NCBI RefSeq assembly: GCF_009600885.1
Contig: NZ_VCLA01000170.1
Span: 169,638-233,637 of the forward strand
From: Streptomyces jumonjinensis
Lineage (GTDB): Bacteria > Actinomycetota > Actinomycetes > Streptomycetales > Streptomycetaceae
Reading direction: 5' to 3'
Length of the DNA: 64,000 nucleotides
Shown here: positions 9,137 through 17,945 of the stretch, piece after piece
Layout: every line of letters begins with the position of its first letter
Numbering within the stretch: the first letter of the stretch is position 1
Position numbers and translations under genes: made by a program
Notes under the pieces: generated by a model
The model's database searches: none
Told to the model about the DNA's origin: nothing
Seen by the model: only the letters and a program-made list of their open reading frames with translations

Positions 9137-9589
9137 TCAGGCCGGGAGCCGCTCCTGCCCCTCGGCCTCCGGCTCATGGCCCGGCCGGGGGTGCGGCTTG
9201 ACGTTCTGGAGCACGGCCGCCGTCTGCTTGGCCGAGGCGATGGACCGCTCCGGCGGCTTGACCTTCTTGAACTTGGAGATCGCCAGCAGCGTGAGCAGCG
9301 CCGCCAGCACCACGAACGCCCCGCCCACGATCAGAAACGACCAGGCCAGGCCGAGTCCGAGATTGTGGATCCCGTACGCCGCCGCGAAACTGAACACCGG
9401 CAGCGAGAACAGCGCGAAGACGCCCGCGATGCCGATGGCCACCGAGCCGATCGCCCCGCGCTTGACGTCCTGCCGGATCTCCGCCTTGGCCAGCGCGATC
9501 TCATCGTGCACAAGCGCGGACATCTCGGCGGTCGCCGAGGCGACCAGCTGGCCGAGACTGCGCTCGGCACTGGTGCCGGGGTCGCTCAT
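9137..9589 (-). CDS. Phage holin-like/DUF1469 membrane protein
   Basis: A protein of 150 aa. An N-terminal amphipathic segment (LVASATAEMSALVHDEIALAKAEIRQD) is followed by two transmembrane helices (about residues 48-75 and 82-106) and a charged tail. This is the Phage_holin_3_6 (actinobacterial holin superfamily) pattern. Despite the name such genes are chromosomal and of unknown function. The ATG at 9589 follows GGGAG with 6-nt spacing. It lies downstream of nhaA on the same strand, gap 79 bp, so the two may be cotranscribed. The M. tuberculosis counterpart in this position is Rv3669. Confidence 0.8.
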   Translation of the reverse strand: MSDPGTSAERSLGQLVASATAEMSALVHDEIALAKAEIRQDVKRGAIGSVAIGIAGVFALFSLPVFSFAAAYGIHNLGLGLAWSFLIVGGAFVVLAALLTLLAISKFKKVKPPERSIASAKQTAAVLQNVKPHPRPGHEPEAEGQERLPA

Positions 9590-9668
9590 CGCTGCTCCCT
9601 CTCTCCTGGGGTCCGAGACTCTTCTGTTCCTCGTCAGGCCCCGGAAAACTTCCGGGTCCGACATCAGA

Positions 9669-11063
9669 TCATGCCGGACGCCCGTCGTCGCCGCGCGACG
9701 CCCCCGCGACTTCGGCCAGGCGGCGGTGCTCGGCGGCCTTCTTCTCGTGGATCGCGGCCATCCGCAGGTGGTACTCCGGGTTCTCCAGCTCGTAGACGTC
9801 CGGGATGCCGTCCTGGTCCTCGTCGCGCTCCTCGTCGTCGACGAGCGCCCGGTACTTCCGTACGCGCAGTTTGAGCAGGACCCCGGCCAGCAGGGCGGCT
9901 ATCAGGGAGCCCATCAGGACCGCGGCCTTGATCTCGTCGGTGAGCCCGGGGTCGCCTGCGAAGGCCAGCTCGCCGATCAGCAGCGAGACCGTGAAGCCGA
10001 TGCCGGCGAGGGTCGCCACGGCGAAGACATCAGGCCAGGCCAGATCCTCGTTCAGCTCCGCCCGGGTGAACCGGGCCGCGAGCCAGGTGCCGCCGAAGAT
10101 GCCGACGGCCTTGCCGACCACCAGCCCGAGCACCACGCCGAGGGTCTCGGGCTGGGTGAAGACATCGCCGATCGCGCGGCCGGAGACGCTGACGCCCGCC
10201 GAGAAGAGCGCGAACAGCGGCACGGCCAGCCCCGCCGAGATCGGGCGCACCAGATGCTCGATGTGCTCGCCGGGGGAGTGCTCCTCGCCCTCGCGGCGGC
10301 TGCAGCGCAGCATCAGGCCCATGGCGACGCCGGCGATGGTGGCGTGTACGCCGCTGTTGTACATCAGCCCCCAGACGATCAGGGCGAGTGGTACGTACAC
10401 GTACCAGCCGCGTACGCCCTTGTGCAGCAGCAGCCAGAAGACGGCGAGGCCGATGACGGCGCCCCCGAGCGCGGTGAAGTTCAGCTCGCTGGTGAAGAAG
10501 ACCGCGATGATCAGTATCGCGAAGAGGTCGTCCACGACGGCGAGGGTGAGCAGAAACGCCCGGAGCGCGGACGGCAGCGAGGTGCCGATGACGGCGAGTA
10601 CGGCGAGCGCGAAGGCGATGTCGGTCGCGGTGGGGACCGCCCAGCCTCTGGTGGAGCCGTTCCCGATGACGTTGACCAGGGTGTAGACCAGCGCGGGCAC
10701 GGCCATACCGCTGATCGCGGCGATGACGGGGAGGGCGGCGGCCTTGGGGTCGCGCAGTTCGCCGGCGACCAGTTCGCGCTTCAGCTCGATACCGGCGACG
10801 AAGAAGAAGATCGCGAGCAGTCCATCGGCGGCCCAGTGCTGGATGGAGAGATCCAGCCCGAGCGCCGCCGGGCCCAGATGGAAGTCGCGCAGGGCGTCAT
10901 AGCTGTCGGACAGGGGGGTGTTGGCCCAGATCAGCGCGGCTATGGCGGCTATGAGAAGAAGGACGCCGCCCACGGTTTCGGTGCGCAGGGCATCGGTGAC
11001 GAAGGTGCGCTCGGGCAGGGAGAGACGGCCGAGGAATTTACGCTGGTTGGATGCGGCGGCCAT
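9669..11063 (-). CDS. nhaA: Na+/H+ antiporter NhaA
   Basis: A 464-aa inner-membrane antiporter that exports Na+ in exchange for H+. Typical signatures are GIELKRELVAGELRDPKAAALPVIAA, PTATDIAFALAVLAVIG (the TDIAFA motif holds one conserved Asp) and LTLAVVDDLFAILIIA (the tandem Asp pair of the ion site). The last ~75 residues are an unusual acidic cytoplasmic extension with an Asp-rich DEDQDGIPDVYE motif resembling a calcium loop, then a charged helix (HLRMAAIHEKKAAEHRRLAE). The ATG at 11063 has GGAGGT with 6-nt spacing. Confidence 0.95.
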   Translation of the reverse strand: MAAASNQRKFLGRLSLPERTFVTDALRTETVGGVLLLIAAIAALIWANTPLSDSYDALRDFHLGPAALGLDLSIQHWAADGLLAIFFFVAGIELKRELVAGELRDPKAAALPVIAAISGMAVPALVYTLVNVIGNGSTRGWAVPTATDIAFALAVLAVIGTSLPSALRAFLLTLAVVDDLFAILIIAVFFTSELNFTALGGAVIGLAVFWLLLHKGVRGWYVYVPLALIVWGLMYNSGVHATIAGVAMGLMLRCSRREGEEHSPGEHIEHLVRPISAGLAVPLFALFSAGVSVSGRAIGDVFTQPETLGVVLGLVVGKAVGIFGGTWLAARFTRAELNEDLAWPDVFAVATLAGIGFTVSLLIGELAFAGDPGLTDEIKAAVLMGSLIAALLAGVLLKLRVRKYRALVDDEERDEDQDGIPDVYELENPEYHLRMAAIHEKKAAEHRRLAEVAGASRGDDGRPA

Positions 11064-11450
11064 GGAGGAACCTCCGGTCGGTCGGGCAGGACTGAGCACA
11101 TGCCGACCAGACTTCCCGGCGCACCTTGGCTTTCTTGTCGCGTCTTTGACGCTTTCCTTACTTTACCTAAGGGCACAAGACCTCGGATCGGGGTCTTCCG
11201 ACCTCGCACCTCGGCGGGTCCGGGGTATATCCGGTGATTTCCACTTCATTCTTACCTTATGGGGCCGGAGGCGATCGGCGCCCGGTGAAGGCCCACGGGC
11301 TGGTACGGGCCCGGGGCCAGGGAGCGCGAGCCGGTACGGGCCCGGGGCGGGCCCATGAGCCGGCGCGTGGGGCGGCCCCGGGAAACGGCGCGGGTTCGTG
11401 GCACGGCCCCGGGACTGGCGCGGGCCCCGGATGCGCGGGCCTGGAAAACG
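11064..11450. other. nhaA upstream region and gene-free gap
   Basis: Two AT-rich patches (about 11,152-11,175 and 11,235-11,260) may hold the nhaA promoter. They contain similar words (TTACTTTACCTAAGG and TTCTTACCTTATGG). Further right, GGTACGGGCCCGGGG occurs twice 31 bases apart (11,302 and 11,333) within very GC-rich sequence. I see no gene. Confidence 0.45.
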
Positions 11451-11490
11451 GTAACGGGCACCCGGCGTACTGCTGCCGGGTGCCCGTTAC
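11451..11490 (-). terminator. Terminator of acs
   Basis: A perfect 16-bp stem (GTAACGGGCACCCGGC and its complement) with an 8-nt loop, 16 bases after the acs stop codon. Confidence 0.9.
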
Positions 11491-11506
11491 GCGGTGTCTG
11501 GGGGGA

Positions 11507-13462
11507 TCAGTCCTCCGACGACGCTCCCGGCAGTCGCGTCTGGATCAGATCCATCACCGAGGAGTCGGTGAGCGTGGTGACATCGCCCAGCTCCCGGTTC
11601 TCCGCCACATCGCGCAACAGCCGGCGCATGATCTTGCCGGAGCGGGTCTTCGGCAGCTCCGCCACCGGCAGGATCCGCTTGGGCTTGGCGATCGGGCCGA
11701 GCGTCGTCCCGACATGGTTGCGCAACTCCGCCACCAGGCCCTCGTCCTCGTGCGCGGTGCCGCGCAGAATCACGAACGCGACGATCGCCTGCCCGGTCGT
11801 CTCATCGGCCGCGCCGACGACGGCCGCCTCGGCGACCTTGGGGTGGGAGACGAGCGCGGACTCGACCTCGGTGGTCGAGATGTTGTGTCCGGAGACCAGC
11901 ATCACGTCGTCGACCCGGCCCAGCAGCCAGATGTCTCCGTCGTCGTCCTTCTTGGCGCCGTCGCCCGCGAAGTACTTGCCCTCGAAACGCGACCAGTAGG
12001 TGTCGATGAACCGCTGGTCGTCGCCCCAGATGGTGCGCAGCATGGACGGCCACGGCTCGGTCAGGACCAGATATCCGCCGCCGCCGTTCGGGACCTCGTT
12101 GGCCTCGTCGTCCACGACGGTCGCCGAGATCCCGGGCAGCGCGCGCTGCGCGGAGCCGGGCTTGGTCTCGGTCACACCGGGCAGCGGCGAGATCATCATC
12201 GCGCCGGTCTCCGTCTGCCACCAGGTGTCCACGATCGGGGTCTTGCCCGCGCCGATGTGCTCCCGGTACCAGATCCACGCCTCGGGGTTGATCGGCTCGC
12301 CGACCGAGCCGAGCACGCGCAGGCTGGACAGGTCGAACTTGGCGGGGATGTCGTCGCCCCACTTCATGAACGTACGGATCGCGGTGGGCGCGGTGTAGAG
12401 GATCGTGACCCCGTACTTCTGCACGATCTCCCAGAACCTGCCCTGGTGCGGGGTGTCGGGCGTGCCCTCGTACATGACCTGGGTCGCGCCGTTGGCCAGC
12501 GGCCCGTACACGATGTACGAGTGACCGGTCACCCAGCCGATGTCGGCGGTGCACCAGTAGACGTCCGACTCCGGCTTGAGGTCGAAGACGGCCTGGTGGG
12601 TGTATGCGGCCTGGGTCAGATAGCCGCCGGAGGTGTGCAGAATGCCCTTGGGCTTACCGGTGGTGCCGGAGGTGTAGAGGATGAAGAGCGGGTGCTCCGC
12701 GTCGAACGCCTCGGGGGTGTGCTCGGTGGGCTGGCGGTCGACGATGTCGTGCCACCACACATCGCGGCCCTCGGTGACGGCGGTGTCCTCGCCGGTGCGC
12801 CGGACCACGAGGACATGCTCGACCTGCGGGCACTTGGCGACGGCCTCGTCGATCGCGGGCTTGAGCGCGCTGGGCTTGCCCCGGCGGTAGCCGCCGTCGG
12901 CGGTGATGACCAGCTTGGCGTCGGCGTCCTGGATACGGGAGGCGACGGCGTCGGCGGAGAAACCGCCGAAGACCACCGAGTGCGCGGCGCCGATACGGGC
13001 GCAGGCCAGCATGGCCACGGCCGCCTCGGGGATCATCGGCAGATAGACGGCGACCCGGTCGCCCTTGCGCACACCCAGTTCGGTCAGGGCGTTCGCGGCG
13101 CGGGAGACCTCGTCCTTGAGCTGGGCGTAGGTGATGGCCCGGCTGTCACCGGGCTCACCCTCGAAGTGGATCGCGACCCGGTCGCCGTGTCCGGCTTCGA
13201 CATGCCGGTCCACACAGTTGTAGGCGACATTGAGCTTGCCGTCCGCGAACCACTTGGCGAAGGGCGGATTGCTCCAGTCGAGGGTCTCGGTCGGCTCGGT
13301 GGCCCACGTGAGCCGCCGTGCCTGCTCGGCCCAGAAGCCGAGCCTGTCCGCCTTGGCCTGCTCATACGCCTCCGCTGTCACATTGGCGTTCGCGGCCAGT
13401 TCGGCCGGCGGGGCAAACCGGCGCTCTTCTTTGAGAAGATTGGCCAGGCTCTCGTTGCTCAC
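11507..13462 (-). CDS. acs: Acetyl-CoA synthetase (AMP-forming)
   Basis: A 651-aa enzyme that activates acetate with ATP and CoA to acetyl-CoA through acetyl-AMP. The length equals the bacterial Acs standard. The AMP-binding P-loop [14 protein letters not shown], the [10 protein letters not shown] motif and the C-terminal [12 protein letters not shown] are all present; the last Lys is the residue acetylated by Pat-type enzymes to switch Acs off. Start: GTG 13462 with GGGAG upstream, giving SNESLANLL at the N-terminus. A palindromic operator-like site lies about 95 bases upstream, and the gene ends in a strong terminator. It is monocistronic. Confidence 0.97.
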   Translation of the reverse strand: MSNESLANLLKEERRFAPPAELAANANVTAEAYEQAKADRLGFWAEQARRLTWATEPTETLDWSNPPFAKWFADGKLNVAYNCVDRHVEAGHGDRVAIHFEGEPGDSRAITYAQLKDEVSRAANALTELGVRKGDRVAVYLPMIPEAAVAMLACARIGAAHSVVFGGFSADAVASRIQDADAKLVITADGGYRRGKPSALKPAIDEAVAKCPQVEHVLVVRRTGEDTAVTEGRDVWWHDIVDRQPTEHTPEAFDAEHPLFILYTSGTTGKPKGILHTSGGYLTQAAYTHQAVFDLKPESDVYWCTADIGWVTGHSYIVYGPLANGATQVMYEGTPDTPHQGRFWEIVQKYGVTILYTAPTAIRTFMKWGDDIPAKFDLSSLRVLGSVGEPINPEAWIWYREHIGAGKTPIVDTWWQTETGAMMISPLPGVTETKPGSAQRALPGISATVVDDEANEVPNGGGGYLVLTEPWPSMLRTIWGDDQRFIDTYWSRFEGKYFAGDGAKKDDDGDIWLLGRVDDVMLVSGHNISTTEVESALVSHPKVAEAAVVGAADETTGQAIVAFVILRGTAHEDEGLVAELRNHVGTTLGPIAKPKRILPVAELPKTRSGKIMRRLLRDVAENRELGDVTTLTDSSVMDLIQTRLPGASSED

Positions 13463-13553
13463 GACATCTCCCTTTCCCAGGGCGTCTTCTGTGCGTATGT
13501 GTCCGGGCCATAGCTCACCAGCCGGAGGGCCGGGTGACAAGAGCCTTCCGATA

Positions 13554-13569
13554 ATTGGTTTAGACCTAT
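13554..13569. promoter_or_regulatory. DasR-type (dre-like) operator candidate upstream of acs
   Basis: ATTGGTTTAGACCTAT matches the DasR-responsive element AGTGGTCTAGACCACT at 12 of 16 positions, and 10 of the central 12. It is nested in a longer inverted repeat, CCGATA at 13,548 and TATCGG at 13,567. DasR is the GntR-family regulator of N-acetylglucosamine metabolism, which yields acetate, so control of acs would be logical. Any GntR-family protein could bind such a site. Confidence 0.4.
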
Positions 13570-13695
13570 CGGGTGGTGGGGTGGGGCCCGGGGCCATGGG
13601 GAGCGCTGTGACGGCCCGCCGGCGTTCCGGCCGCCGGAGGTGTGCCGGGGGCGTCCGCCGGAGGTGTGGCGAGGGGGCGTCCGCCGGGCCCGTGG

Positions 13696-13734
13696 GTGAC
13701 CCCTCCTTCCCGGGCGGCGGGAAGGAGGGGTCAC
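13696..13734 (-). terminator. Terminator downstream of the SulP-carbonic anhydrase gene
   Basis: A perfect 16-bp stem (GTGACCCCTCCTTCCC and its complement) with a 7-nt loop, in the gap between the SulP gene end (13,855) and the acs promoter region. The rest of the 13,463-13,854 gap shows no gene. Confidence 0.88.
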
Positions 13735-13854
13735 TCTTGAGCACGGCCTACCCGGCGGATCGGTTCAGTTCTCCTTCCGGTTCCTTCCGGTTCCATCCGG
13801 TCGCTCCGCCGCCCCCGGGCTTTCGGATCTTCGGGACCGCCGGGCTCCGGGGCG

Positions 13855-16194
13855 TCAGGCTCGGGCCTTCACCAGCGACGAGGAGGCGGGGGCGACCCGG
13901 GCGAAGACCGCGTCGTCGGTGTGCTCGTCGCTGTTCGCCAGCAGATAGGCCTGGGCCTCGCCGACGTGGAAGTACATCCCTTGCAGCCGCAGCGTCCCCT
14001 CGGCGATTCTGCGGGCCACCGACTCATGCGCCCGCAGATGGTCCAGTTGCTGCACCACATTGGTCAGACAGAGCTGTTCCACCGCGTCGGCGGGCAGCCG
14101 TCCGGAGATCCGCGCCCAGGAGCGCTGGCGGTTCCGCATCCGCTCCAGACTCGGCAGCCCGTGCCGCAGCCAGCGCCGCAGGGGGGTGTGCGCACCGACG
14201 GGGGGCGCGGACAGCAGCGCCTGCATCGCGCTGCACCCGGAGTGTCCGCAGACGGTGATCGAGTCCACGCGGAGCACATCGACGGCGTATTCCAGCGCCG
14301 CCGCGACCGAGTCGTCGCCGCCCTCAGCGCCGGGCAGCGGAACCAGATTGCCCATATTGCGCACGGTGAACAGGTCTCCCGGGCCGCTGGCCGTGATCAT
14401 GCTGGTGACGACACGGGAGTCGGCGCAGGTGAGAAAGACCTGTGAGGGCCGCTGCCCCTCGCGCTCCAGCCGGGCCAGCTCATCGCGTACCAGCGGAGCC
14501 GTATCGCGCTGGAACGAGCTGACTCCGTCCGCCAGAGGATGTGCGGTGTCCCGGTCGGGGCGGTCGTCGCAGTGATGGTTGCGCCATGGCGTCCAGGGGC
14601 GGCAGCAGCCAGGGGTCTCCGACGCGGGTTCGCTGATCCGGACCCCGGACCGACCGGTGAACTCCACCGTGCCGCCCTGGGCCAGATGGGAGGTCTGCCA
14701 GTCGTGCAGCGCCTCGTAGGCGGCATGGTCCATGAACGACCCGTCCAGCTCGACCACGCAGTCGGCACCCGGCGGCACCTGGCCGAGCGCTCGGCTCAGC
14801 CTGGGCACCGCGAGAAACGTCAACTGGCCGCGCACCCGGACCCGGTGGATTCCGTCCTGCTGTTCTTCGGTGATCCGGGTGCGGGTGAGACGGTGCAGCG
14901 CGACGGCGACCGCGACCCCGATCCCGATCACCACGCCCTCCAGTACGCCGGTGGCGACGACGGAGACCAGGGTTACCGCGTACACCAGCATCTCGCGGTT
15001 CCGCTTCACGCTGCGCAGATGGGTGATGTTGACCATCTGGACGCCCACGACCATCACCAGCGCGGCGAGCGCGGCCAGCGGGATCAGGTCGAGGACGGGG
15101 ACCAGCAGCAGTGCGGCGAGCACGATCCACAGGCCGTGGAGCATGGTGGAGTGGCGGCTCACGGCCCCGGCCGAGACATTAGCCGAGCTGCGTACGGCCA
15201 CGCCGGTGATGGGCAGTCCGCCCAGGGCCCCGGAGACCACGTTGGCCACGCCCTGCCCGGCCAGCTCACGGTCGAGATCGGCGCGTGGAATGCGTACGTC
15301 CGGCACTTTGCGGGCGGCCGTCAGCTTGTCCACGGCCACCGCCGAGAGCAGTGACTCCACACTGCCGACCAGGGTGATGGTCAGCACGGCGGCGATCAGG
15401 CCCAGCACGGGGCCCTCGGGCATCGCGGGCAGGGCATGGCTGCTCCACGAGGGCAGGTCGACGCGCGGCAGATGGAGACCGGCCAGCGCGGCGAGGGTGG
15501 TCGCCCCCGCCACCGCGGCCAGCGCGGCCGGGATCTTCCGTACGATCCGGCCCGTGCGCCCGGGGATCCGGGGCCAGGCGAGGAGCACGGTGACCGTCAG
15601 GGCGCTGACCGAGATCGCGGCCGGATGGAGCTGGGCCAGCTGGGCGGGGAGTGCCCGGACATTCTCGACGGCCGAGCTCTGGGGGGTTCCGCCGAGCACG
15701 ATGTGCAGCTGTGCCAGGGCGATGGTGACGCCGATGCCGGCGAGCATGCCGTGGACGATCGCCGGGCTGACGGCGAGGGCGGAACGGGCGACCCGCAGGG
15801 CGGCCAGCGCGAGCTGGGCGAACCCGGCGAGGACGGCGATGGCGCAGGTGACCCGCCAGCCGTAGTGCTGGATGAGGTCGGCGGTGACGACGGTCAGACC
15901 GGCCGCGGGGCCGCTGACCTGTAGAGGAGCTCCGCCGAACCGGCCGGCGACGATGCCGCCGACGGCGGCGGCCACCAGTCCGGCCTGGAGGGGCGCGCCG
16001 GTCGCGAGCGCGATGCCCAGGGAGAGCGGCAGCGCGATCAGGAAGACGGAGATGGAAGCGGACAGATCGGTGCCCTCGATGCGGAAGCGATGGGGGCTCT
16101 CGCCGGGGGGCGGCGAATCGTGGGGGGCCGCCCGATCCGGCTTCCGGGGCTCGGGCGAGGCGTTGTCAGTGCGGGTGGGAACGCAGGCGGACAT
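13855..16194 (-). CDS. SulP-family anion transporter fused to beta-carbonic anhydrase
   Basis: A fusion protein of 779 aa. Residues ~40-460 are a SulP/SLC26 transporter with 10-12 membrane helices; residues ~470-560 resemble a STAS domain (GADCVVELDGSFMDHAAYEAL). The C-terminal ~210 residues are a beta-type carbonic anhydrase whose zinc ligands are visible in TCADSRV (about 590) and CGHSGC (about 650). It most likely takes up bicarbonate, with the anhydrase interconverting CO2 and HCO3- at the inner face. The ATG at 16194 follows a GGAGACGGG stretch. The 281-bp gap to the divergent lipoprotein gene is AT-rich and probably holds both promoters. Sulfate transport is a possible alternative for the SulP part. 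Confidence 0.92.
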   Translation of the reverse strand: MSACVPTRTDNASPEPRKPDRAAPHDSPPPGESPHRFRIEGTDLSASISVFLIALPLSLGIALATGAPLQAGLVAAAVGGIVAGRFGGAPLQVSGPAAGLTVVTADLIQHYGWRVTCAIAVLAGFAQLALAALRVARSALAVSPAIVHGMLAGIGVTIALAQLHIVLGGTPQSSAVENVRALPAQLAQLHPAAISVSALTVTVLLAWPRIPGRTGRIVRKIPAALAAVAGATTLAALAGLHLPRVDLPSWSSHALPAMPEGPVLGLIAAVLTITLVGSVESLLSAVAVDKLTAARKVPDVRIPRADLDRELAGQGVANVVSGALGGLPITGVAVRSSANVSAGAVSRHSTMLHGLWIVLAALLLVPVLDLIPLAALAALVMVVGVQMVNITHLRSVKRNREMLVYAVTLVSVVATGVLEGVVIGIGVAVAVALHRLTRTRITEEQQDGIHRVRVRGQLTFLAVPRLSRALGQVPPGADCVVELDGSFMDHAAYEALHDWQTSHLAQGGTVEFTGRSGVRISEPASETPGCCRPWTPWRNHHCDDRPDRDTAHPLADGVSSFQRDTAPLVRDELARLEREGQRPSQVFLTCADSRVVTSMITASGPGDLFTVRNMGNLVPLPGAEGGDDSVAAALEYAVDVLRVDSITVCGHSGCSAMQALLSAPPVGAHTPLRRWLRHGLPSLERMRNRQRSWARISGRLPADAVEQLCLTNVVQQLDHLRAHESVARRIAEGTLRLQGMYFHVGEAQAYLLANSDEHTDDAVFARVAPASSSLVKARA

Positions 16195-16475
16195 GGTTTC
16201 CCGTCTCCTCCGGGCAGCGCGGTCGCGGAATGTGGGGACGCGGCCGTGGGTCACGGCGTGCAGCGGCGGGATCCTCAACTCTCGGTAAATTGATCGTAAT
16301 GCAGGGTAAAGACTGAGGCAGGATTTTCTTGGCAAATAGGGCAATGTTTCACCCGATTCAGTGATTAGTGCGCTTAATGCGGCTCGTCGCTCATCCCCCT
16401 TTCTCTTGCGGTGCGACTTTGGCTCCGGCGTCGCCGGTCCGAAAAGCACACAGTCATACGAAAGAGGGTGGGCCG

Positions 16476-17756
16476 ATGATGGCCGCCACACAGAGGGTCG
16501 CCGTGGGCGCGGTGGCCACGGCGCTGGTCGCGGGTCTCGCGGGCTGCACCGGATCCGGCTCCGACGCGGAGAAAGAGGGCGCACCGGGCGCCAAGAAGGC
16601 GGCCCCCGCCAAGGTCGCGCCGCGTCTGATCGGCGACGGCTCCACCGCCTTCACCGGAGCCCAGCCCGGACAGCTCAAGCCGGAGCGGCTGAAGCCCGGT
16701 CAGCGACCGCCGCAGTTCGTGGTGTTCTCCTGGGACGGCGCGGGCGAGGACAGCCAGCGGCTCTTCTCCCACTTCCGCGCGGTGGGCCGGAAGTACGACG
16801 TCACGATGACCTATTTCCTCAGCGGTGTGTATCTCCTCCCCGAGGAGAAGGCGGATCTGTACCTTCCGCCGCAGCACTCGGCCGGGCGCTCCGACATCGG
16901 ATTCAATGACGCCGGGGGCATCAGGGACACAGTGCGCGAGCTGCGCGCCGCCTGGCAGGAGGGCAATGAGGTGGGCACCCACTTCAACGGCCACTTCTGC
17001 GGCGCCGACGGCGGGGTGGGGACCTGGTCCGTCGACGAGTGGAAGAGCGAGATCAGCCAGGCCAAGTCCTTTGTGAAGAACTGGAAGTCGAACTCGGGCC
17101 TGAAGGGCGAGCAGCCCCTGCCCTTCGACTACGACAAGGAACTGGTCGGCGCCCGCACCCCCTGTCTGGAAGGCCGTGAGAACTTTGTGCGCGCCGCGAG
17201 CGAGCTGGGCTTCCGCTATGACACCAGCGGCGTCAACGACCAGATCTGGCCCGAGAAGGATCACGGCCTGTGGGATCTCTCCCTCCAGTTGGTGCCGTTC
17301 CCGGGCAAGTCCTTCGAAACCCTTTCCATGGACTACAACTTCATGATCAATCAGTCCGGGACGGTCAAGGGCGATCCCGAGTTCCATGAGTACTGGGGCG
17401 ACCAGATGCGGGACGGTCTGGTCCAGGCCTTCGACCGCTCGTACGACGGGAACCGGGCTCCGCTGATCATCGGCAACCACTTCGAATCCTGGAACGGCGG
17501 CACGTATATGCGGGCCATCGAGGAGGCGATCGCCGCGGTGTGCGTGAAGAAGGATGTGAAGTGCGTGTCCTTCAAGCAGCTCGCCGACTGGCTCGACGCC
17601 CAGGATCCGGAGGTTCTGGCGAAGCTGCGCACGCTTGGGGTCGGCGAGCGGCCGAAGGGCGGATGGGCTGACTTCCTGGCCGCTCGGCCGGTGGTCCCGG
17701 CAGATCGGCCCGCGTCGTCGGCCAAGCCCGTCAAGGCCGTCGGCCGGGACGGCTGA
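16476..17756 (+). CDS. Secreted polysaccharide deacetylase-like lipoprotein
   Basis: A 426-aa exported protein. A lipoprotein signal peptide ends in LAGC (Cys 24). The NodB-like domain starts at QFVVFSWDGAGEDS (about residue 88), where WDGAG is in the position of the metal-binding TFDDG motif. GTHFNGHFCG near residue 169 supplies metal His residues (H-x3-H), and GARTPCLEGRENF is close to the RxPY motif. The family removes acetyl groups from cell wall or extracellular glycans; the modified TFDDG motif makes exact chemistry uncertain. Start ATG 16476 follows GAGGG with about 8-nt spacing. It is convergent with the CooC-like ATPase gene. Confidence 0.8.
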   Translation: MMAATQRVAVGAVATALVAGLAGCTGSGSDAEKEGAPGAKKAAPAKVAPRLIGDGSTAFTGAQPGQLKPERLKPGQRPPQFVVFSWDGAGEDSQRLFSHFRAVGRKYDVTMTYFLSGVYLLPEEKADLYLPPQHSAGRSDIGFNDAGGIRDTVRELRAAWQEGNEVGTHFNGHFCGADGGVGTWSVDEWKSEISQAKSFVKNWKSNSGLKGEQPLPFDYDKELVGARTPCLEGRENFVRAASELGFRYDTSGVNDQIWPEKDHGLWDLSLQLVPFPGKSFETLSMDYNFMINQSGTVKGDPEFHEYWGDQMRDGLVQAFDRSYDGNRAPLIIGNHFESWNGGTYMRAIEEAIAAVCVKKDVKCVSFKQLADWLDAQDPEVLAKLRTLGVGERPKGGWADFLAARPVVPADRPASSAKPVKAVGRDG

Positions 17757-17765
17757 CGGTCCCAT

Positions 17766-17895
17766 GGCGAGGCGGCGAGGGCTCGGGTGTCCTCTGGTGA
17801 GGCGGCGGGGCCGGGGATCTTGCGGCGAGGCGGCGGGGGTTCGGGGCCCTGTGATGAGGCGGCGGGGGCTCGGGGCCCTCGGGCTAGGCGGCTTG
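17766..17895. repeat. Imperfect ~30-bp tandem repeats
   Basis: Four degenerate copies of a unit resembling GAGGCGGCGGGGGCTCGGGG lie between the two convergent genes. The unit has no coding capacity. It is the same style of decaying GC-rich intergenic repeat seen elsewhere in the window. Confidence 0.6.
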
Positions 17896-17909
17896 GCCCG
17901 GCGTTCTGT

Positions 17910-17940
17910 CGGTGAGGCGGCTGGACGGGCCGCCTCACCG
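17910..17940. terminator. Terminator between convergent genes
   Basis: A perfect 12-bp stem (CGGTGAGGCGGC and its complement) with a 7-nt loop, ending 6 bases from the stop of the minus-strand ATPase gene. Confidence 0.88.
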
Positions 17941-17945
17941 GGGGG

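Noticed and set aside
8988-11237. Long plus-strand reading frame opposite the holin-like gene and nhaA
   Set aside because: High-GC antisense frame; the minus-strand genes have clear families, and the plus-strand translation is low-complexity.
11234-13513. Long plus-strand frame opposite acs
   Set aside because: Shadow of the acetyl-CoA synthetase gene, whose motifs and length are exact.
16340-16360. Second parS site near TGTTTCAC
   Set aside because: Only a half-site; the palindrome does not continue.
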